NCBI GenBank assembly: GCA_030039695.1
Contig: JASHVB010000650.1
Span: 1-6,482, forward strand
DNA length: 6,482 nucleotides
Direction of reading: 5' to 3'
Source: Acetobacteraceae bacterium
GTDB taxonomy: Bacteria > Pseudomonadota > Alphaproteobacteria > Acetobacterales > Acetobacteraceae
Every line of letters starts with the position of its first letter. The stretch's first letter is position 1. The translations under genes and the position numbers were made by a program. This document shows, in pieces, positions 1 through 6,482 of the stretch. Under the pieces are notes generated by a model. That model was not told where the DNA came from and ran no database searches. It saw only the letters and a program-made list of their open reading frames with translations.

Positions 1-116
1 CATTGTTCGTGCGCCCTACGCCGTCGCGTCGCAAGCTGCCGATGTCGGCGGAGGAGCTCCTGGAGGCCGGCCTGCTGATTTACCTGCAGAGCCTGGGATT
101 GGCGGGCGGACGTTGA
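1..116 (+). CDS. 3' end of an unrecognised protein (partial)
   Basis: An open frame enters from the left edge, with its first complete codon at position 3, and ends at TGA 114-116. It gives about 37 C-terminal residues. About 31 of the 37 sense codons end in G or C, as expected for a real gene in this genome. The visible tail has a basic Pro/Arg/Lys stretch (VRPTPSRRKLPMS), then a probable amphipathic helix (AEELLEAGLLIYLQSLGL) and a short Gly/Arg end. I do not recognise the family and assign no function. The gene converges on the fnr-type regulator, with 83 bp between the two stop codons. The frame is well supported, but the identity is unknown. Confidence 0.6.
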   Translation, partial: LFVRPTPSRRKLPMSAEELLEAGLLIYLQSLGLAGGR

Positions 117-136
117 CCTTCCGATCTCGCCACGGG

Positions 137-151
137 CTGGCCACCGGCCGG
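137..151. terminator. weak hairpin between two convergent genes
   Basis: CTGGCC (137-142) and GGCCGG (146-151) can form a 6-bp stem, including one G-T pair, around the 3-nt loop ACC. It lies between the convergent stops at 116 and 200, where a bidirectional terminator would be expected. No T-run follows on either strand and such short GC stems are common at this base composition, so this is only a candidate. The rest of the 117-199 gap shows nothing else I can support. Confidence 0.2.
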
Positions 152-199
152 GACCGCTTGTGTCTGACGCGCAACGAAAAGGGTGATCCCCGCCGCCGG

Positions 200-937
200 T
201 CAGGCAAGGCCTTCGGCCAGGCTCCGCAGTGCCTCGGGGTCGCGAATGACCAGCACCGACTGCGAGGGGATATCGATCAGCCCCTCGGCACGGAACCGGC
301 TGAGCGTGCGGCTGACGGTCTCGATTGTCAGGCCGAGGTAATCGGCGATGTCACCCCGCGTCATCGGCACTGCGATCCGACCGCGCACGGGCTCGCTCAC
401 GGCTGCCTGCCGGCTCTGCATCACCAGGAACGAGGCCAGCCGCTCGCGCGCCGTCTTGCGTCCGAGTAACAGCATTTGCTCCTGCGCGGCCACCAGCTCG
501 TTGGCGGCGACCTCGAGCAGCCGCTTCTCGATGGCCGGGAAATCGTCCAGCAGGGCACGCAGCCGGGGGCGCGAAAAGCGGCAAAGCCGCACGGGTTCGA
601 TGGCCTCGGCGCTGAATGCAAAGGTGTCCGAGACAGCAAGGCCGAGGAAGTGGCCAACACCGGCAAAGCCAGTGATCTGCCGCCGCCCGTCCGCCAGCAG
701 CTTGAACAGCCGGGCAGTACCACGGGTGATATTGAAGAAGGCGACGGCCGGCTCGCCTTCGGCGATGAACGTGGTGCCGGCAGGGATCTCCATCACCACC
801 CTGGCGGCCGCGAGGTGATGCAGGTCCTCGTCGGAGATGGCGTCGCATACGCTGGACGCCCGCACGTCGCACCGCAGACAGACGTCCAGTGCAGCGCGGG
901 GGTCGGTTCTGCGGGGTCGGGTCAGGGTGCTGCTCAT
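200..937 (-). CDS. fnr: Fnr/Crp-family oxygen-responsive transcriptional regulator
   Basis: This 245-aa protein has the FNR architecture: an N-terminal cysteine cluster, an effector β-roll (about residues 45-130), a dimerisation helix (about 134-160) and a C-terminal winged helix-turn-helix. Cysteines C20, C23 and C31 (C-x2-C-x7-C, the FnrL-like spacing) plus C119 are the four expected ligands of an oxygen-labile [4Fe-4S] cluster. FixK proteins lack them, so this is probably a direct oxygen sensor that dimerises and binds DNA under low oxygen. The recognition helix contains ETVSR (E206-R210), the FNR-type reader of TTGAT half-sites, preceded by DIADYLGLT. ATG 937 is the first start after an in-frame TGA at 953-955; its ribosome binding site is weak. 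An FNR box lies about 100 bp upstream, so autoregulation is possible. The family is certain; equivalence to fnrL, fnrN or aadR is not resolved. Confidence 0.93.
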   Translation of the reverse strand: MSSTLTRPRRTDPRAALDVCLRCDVRASSVCDAISDEDLHHLAAARVVMEIPAGTTFIAEGEPAVAFFNITRGTARLFKLLADGRRQITGFAGVGHFLGLAVSDTFAFSAEAIEPVRLCRFSRPRLRALLDDFPAIEKRLLEVAANELVAAQEQMLLLGRKTARERLASFLVMQSRQAAVSEPVRGRIAVPMTRGDIADYLGLTIETVSRTLSRFRAEGLIDIPSQSVLVIRDPEALRSLAEGLA

Positions 938-999
938 GACCGTGTCGGGCCGTCAACGGTGATTGCTTACGATCTCTGCCTGGGAATGGACGTGTGCAA

Positions 1000-1015
1000 T
1001 ACGGGAATCCCCGTA
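1000..1015. promoter_or_regulatory. 6+6 dyad in divergent intergenic region, possible operator
   Basis: TACGGG (1000-1005), AATC (1006-1009) and CCCGTA (1010-1015) form a perfect inverted repeat with a 4-bp spacer. It lies between the fnr-type start (937) and the FNR box. Its size and symmetry fit a dimeric regulator's binding site, but it does not match the FNR consensus. I cannot name the binding protein. It could also be a short RNA hairpin in the leader of the minus-strand gene, or chance. Confidence 0.35.
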
Positions 1016-1033
1016 CTGGGTTTGCGGCCATGC

Positions 1034-1047
1034 TTGATCTGCGTCAA
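1034..1047. promoter_or_regulatory. FNR/FixK-type binding box
   Basis: The site is TTGAT-CTGC-GTCAA, matching the established FNR consensus TTGAT-N4-ATCAA at nine of ten defined positions, and it fits the relaxed alphaproteobacterial FnrL/FixK form TTGA-N6-TCAA. It is centred at 1040.5 in the divergent region between the fnr-type gene and the GNAT-like gene. Reading rightwards, a poor -10 candidate CACAGT (1071-1076) would start transcription near 1082-1083. That puts the box about 42 bp upstream, the class II activator position, with a leader of roughly 20 nt before ATG 1102. Reading leftwards I find no equally well-placed -10, though TATTGC (1001-996 on the minus strand) is possible. The motif is visible; the direction of control is inference. 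Confidence 0.7.
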
Positions 1048-1101
1048 AGCCGCGGTGAGGTCCCCTCTGGCACAGTCTGGCGATCCCATAAGGACCCTTC
1101 G

Positions 1102-1587
1102 ATGCACGGGTTCACCATTCAACCGCTCGCGCGTGACGAGCTGCGATCGGTCTATCCGCTGATCAGGGAGGCGATGCCTTCAATCAGCCTGCCCGCGTGG
1201 CTGGCCTTCGCACGGCCACTGACCACTCGGCGCGCGACGCAGACGGGCATCCTCGCGGCTCGTCGCATCGGGCGGGCGTTTCCGTGCGGCTTGTTCTGCT
1301 ATCGGGTGGATTCCCACCTGGCAAACGGCCGGTTGCTGATCGCCGAACATTTTGTCGCCGTGGATTTGCTCGACCCGAAGGCCGTGCTGGCAGCGCTGGT
1401 CGCGGAATTGGAACGCTTGGGCCGCCGGCTTGGCTGCGATGCGGTACGCAGCGTAATACACGGCGGCGAGGAAGCGGTGGCCAACGGGCTCCACGCCGCG
1501 GGTCATGCACCGGAGGCATCCCTGACGCTAAAGGCGTTGCGGCGTGGCCACTGTTCCGCCCTGGCGGCCATAACGGCGACCGGTTGA
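1102..1587 (+). CDS. GNAT-like N-acetyltransferase domain protein
   Basis: The protein has 161 aa. The frame is open further upstream (an ATG at 994), but ATG 1102 is preferred because AAGGA (1090-1094) lies 7 nt before it and because the longer version would run through the FNR box. The C-terminal half follows a GNAT-like order: a strand HFVAVDL (83-89), a helix DPKAVLAALVAELERLGRRL (91-110), a strand AVRSVIH (114-120), a short helix, then AAGHAPEASLTLKAL (132-146), which resembles the family's closing strands. The N-terminus (FTIQPLARDELRSVYPLIREA) also fits the first strand and helix. I see no clear Q/R-x-x-G-x-G/A acetyl-CoA loop, so catalysis is uncertain and the substrate unknown. The gene lies 52 bp before miaA in the same direction and just downstream of an FNR box, so oxygen-dependent expression is plausible. 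The gene is secure; the fold assignment is by pattern only. Confidence 0.65.
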   Translation: MHGFTIQPLARDELRSVYPLIREAMPSISLPAWLAFARPLTTRRATQTGILAARRIGRAFPCGLFCYRVDSHLANGRLLIAEHFVAVDLLDPKAVLAALVAELERLGRRLGCDAVRSVIHGGEEAVANGLHAAGHAPEASLTLKALRRGHCSALAAITATG

Positions 1588-1601
1588 GCGGGTGTGCCAT
1601 T

Positions 1602-1620
1602 GCGGCCGATGTCCGGCCGC
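1602..1620 (+). terminator. perfect GC-rich hairpin between GNAT gene and miaA
   Basis: GCGGCCG (1602-1608) and CGGCCGC (1614-1620) form a perfect 7-bp stem around the 5-nt loop ATGTC, starting 14 nt after the GNAT stop. The next bases, TGGCAGAAAATA, contain no T-run, so it is not a canonical intrinsic terminator. It could weaken read-through, protect the upstream transcript's 3' end, or affect access to the weak miaA ribosome binding region 20 nt downstream. Confidence 0.35.
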
Positions 1621-1639
1621 TGGCAGAAAATATCGCCGT

Positions 1640-2596
1640 ATGAGCCTGCCGCACAGTTTGATCGTCGCCGGCCCGACCGCGAGCGGCAAATCCGCTCTCG
1701 CACTCGACCTCGCCGAACGCCTCGGCGGAACGATCATCAACGCAGATTCCATGCAGGTCTATCGCGAGCTGCGCGTCCTGACCGCACGCCCGACGGTTGC
1801 GGAGGAAGCGCGCGTGCCGCACCGCCTCTACGGCGTCCGCTCGGCCGCCGAGCCCGGCAGCGCCGCATGGTGGCGGGGAGAAGCGCTCGCGGTGATGGCG
1901 GAAGCGGTTGCTGCGGGCCGGTTGCCTGTTCTGACTGGTGGCAGCGGGCTCTACTTCGCCGCACTCACGGACGGCCTGGCCAACCTCCCGCCGACCACCC
2001 CAGAGGCCCGCGCCGAGGCGCGCACCCTGCTGACCGAGCGCGGTGCTCCGGCATTGCACAGCCGCCTCGCCGCAGCGGATCCCGTCACCGCCGCGACGTT
2101 GAACCCGAACGACAGCCAGCGCGTCACCCGCGCCTGGGAGGTGTGGCGGAGCACCGGCGTCGGCCTCGCGGCCTGGCAGGCGCAGCGCGGCCAGCCCGCG
2201 CCCTATCGCTTCACGGCCATCCTGCTGGATCCCCCGCGCGAGCGTCTCCGTGCGGCCATCGCCGCCCGCCTCCAGTCCATGCTGGCGGAGGGCGCGTTGG
2301 ACGAGGTCCGCGCTTTGCTTGCGCTGCGCCTCGACCCCACCCTGCCGGCGATGCGTGCGCACGGCGTGCCGGCGCTCGCTGCCTTCCTGCACGGCGCGAT
2401 CACGCTGGCGGAGGCCGCGCGCCGCGTAGAGCTGGTCACCGGCCAATACACCAAACGCCAGGCCACTTGGTTCCGCCACCACGCGCTTGCCCGCCCGGAC
2501 CGAACGCGAACAATTCCTTCGCGATATCCAGATTTAGCGCAACTTCAGGAAAGACATCTCGGCCAAATCATCGCTTTTATTCAAGGCCCGGGTTGA
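1640..2596 (+). CDS. miaA: tRNA dimethylallyltransferase MiaA
   Basis: This 318-aa cytosolic enzyme transfers the dimethylallyl group of dimethylallyl diphosphate to N6 of A37 in tRNAs reading UNN codons. That is the first step to the i6A/ms2i6A modification, which steadies codon pairing. Diagnostic features are the P-loop GPTASGKS (11-18), NADSMQVYRELRVLTARP with D36, GGSGLY, the NPNDSQRVTRAWEV stretch, GALDEVRALL and the C-terminal QYTKRQATWFRHH (about 269-281). The length fits the family. ATG 1640 is chosen because the P-loop sits at its usual distance from that Met; an upstream in-frame ATG at 1592 would add 16 atypical residues and cross the hairpin at 1602-1620. No strong ribosome binding site precedes 1640. 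The stop lies 53 bp before ilvB. Base composition visibly drops over the last 80 bp. Confidence 0.96.
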   Translation: MSLPHSLIVAGPTASGKSALALDLAERLGGTIINADSMQVYRELRVLTARPTVAEEARVPHRLYGVRSAAEPGSAAWWRGEALAVMAEAVAAGRLPVLTGGSGLYFAALTDGLANLPPTTPEARAEARTLLTERGAPALHSRLAAADPVTAATLNPNDSQRVTRAWEVWRSTGVGLAAWQAQRGQPAPYRFTAILLDPPRERLRAAIAARLQSMLAEGALDEVRALLALRLDPTLPAMRAHGVPALAAFLHGAITLAEAARRVELVTGQYTKRQATWFRHHALARPDRTRTIPSRYPDLAQLQERHLGQIIAFIQGPG

Positions 2597-2621
2597 CGCG
2601 CCGCAACATCCGCCCTAGTCC
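2593..2621 (+). promoter_or_regulatory. candidate sigma-70 promoter for ilvBNC
   Basis: TTGACG (2593-2598), overlapping the miaA stop codon, is a good -35 element. With a 17-bp spacer it is followed by TAGTCC (2616-2621), a poor match to TATAAT that I can only offer as a -10. Transcription would start near 2628, leaving a leader of about 22 nt before ATG 2650. No room remains for a leader-peptide attenuator between this promoter and ilvB. Co-transcription from miaA is equally possible. Confidence 0.35.
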
Positions 2622-2649
2622 TGCGCCCCTGCCAGCAAGGAAACCCGTT

Positions 2650-4428
<1,779 letters not shown>

Positions 4429-4446
4429 TCAATCGACGACGAGAAG

Positions 4447-4548
4447 ACTTCCCCCTCACCTCAGGGGAGGGGCCGGGGGAGAGAGGTTGCTACCACCGCC
4501 GACACGGGTGGTAACAACCGATCCCCCGACCCCGCTTACCATGGGGAG
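4447..4548. repeat. REP-like palindromic element in the ilvB–ilvN gap
   Basis: The 151-bp gap between ilvB and ilvN has no credible gene but is dominated by pairing arms. The core is GGTTGCTACCACC (4485-4497) against GGTGGTAACAACC (4507-4519): 12 of 13 pairs around a 9-nt loop. It is extended outward by CGGGGG (4474-4479) with CCCCCG (4523-4528), then GGGG (4469-4472) with CCCC (4530-4533), a 65-nt imperfect hairpin in all. A smaller CCCCT (4452-4456)/AGGGG (4463-4467) hairpin lies on the left, and CCCC/GGGG arms (4530-4533, 4543-4546) on the right. Such C-run/G-run palindromes are typical of dispersed intergenic repeats. No T-run follows, so it is not a canonical terminator. It could set the relative output of large and small subunits by stabilising or slowing mRNA; that role is inference. 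Confidence 0.6.
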
Positions 4549-4579
4549 GCGGAGCCAGCGGCGTCCATCCCGGTGAAAC

Positions 4580-5100
4580 ATGCCCGATAACAACCTGCGC
4601 AGTGCGACGATCTCCGTCCTGGTGAACAACGAAGCCGGCATTCTTGCCCGCGTCGTCGGCTTGTTCAGCGGGCGTGGTTACAACATCGACAGCCTCACCG
4701 TCGCACCGGTGGAGCGTGACGCGTCGTTGAGCCGCATCAATGTCGTCACCTCCGGCACGGAAATGGTGATCGAACAGATCAAGGCGCAGCTCAATCGGCT
4801 GGTGCCGGTACACCGCGTCGCGGACCTGACGCGCGAGGGCCCGCACGTGTCGCGCGAAATGGCGCTGATCAAAGTGATCGGCACCGGCGACAAGCGTGTC
4901 GAGGCGCTGCGCATCGCCGACACCTTCCGTGCGCGTGTGGTGGACACCACGACGGAAAGCTTCGTGTTCGAGTTGACGGGGTCCTCCGACAAGCTCGACG
5001 CTTTCATCGAGCTGATGCGCGATCTGGGGCTGGCGGAAGTCTCGCGCACTGGCGTCGTCGCGCTCGCCCGCGGCAAGCGCACGATCTCCGCACCGCCACA

Positions 5101-5104
<4 letters not shown>
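4580..5104 (+). CDS. ilvN: acetolactate synthase small, regulatory subunit
   Basis: This 174-aa subunit activates the catalytic subunit and confers feedback control by valine. An N-terminal ACT domain (about residues 8-82) opens with TISVLVNNEAGILARVVGLFSGRGYNIDSLTVAP split over residues 10-43. By alignment from memory to E. coli IlvH, N17, G20 and N35 match the valine-site residues N11, G14 and N29, so valine inhibition is likely. The second half (REMALIKV, FVFELTG, KLDAFIELMRDLGLAEVSRTGVVALARG) is the usual C-terminal activation domain. The length fits the IlvH/IlvN long form. ATG 4580 is set by homology; upstream there is only a close GGTGAA (4572-4577). The stop TGA at 5102-5104 overlaps the ATG of the small frame that follows. 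Also called ilvH. Confidence 0.96.
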
Positions 5105-6287
<1,183 letters not shown>

Positions 6288-6327
6288 CCCGCGTCCTGGA
6301 AGTGGGAGAGCGAAGGCTGAGAGCATT

Positions 6328-6382
6328 TGCGCGCATCACGGACCGCACGCGCACAATCACCTGACTTCCCCGCTGTCACGGG
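6328..6382. terminator. weak hairpins after ilvC
   Basis: The 109-bp gap between ilvC and the macro-domain gene has TGCGCG (6328-6333) and CGCGCA (6348-6353), a perfect 6-bp stem with a 14-nt loop, then CCCG (6369-6372) and CGGG (6379-6382) with a 6-nt loop. Neither is followed by a T-run. They could end or attenuate the ilv transcript, but the evidence is weak and read-through into the next gene remains possible. Confidence 0.2.
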
Positions 6383-6396
6383 AGAGGAGGCTCTGG

Positions 6397-6482
6397 ATGC
6401 GTATCGAGGTCATCCAGGCAGACATCACACAACTGGCGGTGGATGCCATCGTCAATGCCGCCAACCAGTCCTTGCTCGGCGG
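6397..6482 (+). CDS. macro-domain protein, probable ADP-ribose/O-acetyl-ADP-ribose hydrolase (5' part)
   Basis: Only the first 28 residues lie in the window, but they are diagnostic. MRIEVIQADITQLAVDAIVNAANQ runs (in two halves) into SLLGG, matching the start of the YmdB/Af1521-type macro domain. In this family D9 of the QADIT motif contacts the adenine, and the NAAN segment with the following Gly-rich loop lines the distal ribose, where known members release acetate from O-acetyl-ADP-ribose or remove ADP-ribose from proteins. ATG 6397 has an excellent ribosome binding site, AGGAGG (6385-6390), 6 nt upstream. The gene runs off the right edge, so catalytic residues further on and any fused domain cannot be judged. 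It follows ilvC by 109 bp in the same direction; a functional link to amino-acid synthesis is not evident. Confidence 0.88.
   Translation, partial: MRIEVIQADITQLAVDAIVNAANQSLLG

Noticed and set aside
994..1101. 36-residue N-terminal extension of the GNAT-like protein
   Set aside because: It would run through the FNR box and lacks a ribosome binding site, while ATG 1102 has AAGGA at good spacing and starts with a typical first strand.
1184..2482. 432-codon minus-strand open frame opposite the GNAT-like gene and miaA
   Set aside because: It crosses two well-supported plus-strand genes and translates to low-complexity Arg/Gly/Ala-rich sequence with no domain.

Overview
The window is high-GC bacterial DNA whose genes have G or C at most third codon positions. 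The order miaA–ilvB–ilvN–ilvC, the FnrL-type regulator with Cys-x2-Cys-x7-Cys spacing, and the protein variants all suggest an alphaproteobacterium. Rhodospirillales, perhaps Acetobacteraceae, is my best guess, but it is a recollection-based inference and not a database result.

Layout: (1) Positions 1-116 hold the 3' end of an unrecognised plus-strand gene, which converges on a minus-strand Fnr/Crp regulator (200-937) with all four cysteines expected of an oxygen-sensing [4Fe-4S] FNR. (2) The 164-bp divergent intergenic region (938-1101) carries a near-perfect FNR/FixK box (1034-1047) and a separate perfect 6+6 dyad (1000-1015). It leads into a 161-aa GNAT-like protein (1102-1587). (3) A GC-rich hairpin separates that gene from miaA (1640-2596), a tRNA dimethylallyltransferase. 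(4) From 2650 on comes the common branched-chain amino-acid block: acetolactate synthase large subunit (ilvB), small subunit (ilvN) and ketol-acid reductoisomerase (ilvC), which together catalyse the first two shared steps of valine, leucine and isoleucine synthesis. (5) A macro-domain protein with a strong ribosome binding site starts at 6397 and runs off the window.

Most of the window is ordinary housekeeping, and I see no defence system, mobile-element genes, CRISPR array or RNA gene. The unusual parts are in the gaps. The ilvB–ilvN gap holds a 65-nt imperfect hairpin that looks like a REP-type intergenic palindrome. The ilvN–ilvC gap is an open 55-codon reading frame whose start overlaps the ilvN stop (ATGA) and whose stop overlaps the ilvC start (TAATG). 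If translated, it would link translation along the operon. The FNR box suggests that at least the GNAT gene, the regulator or both respond to oxygen limitation.
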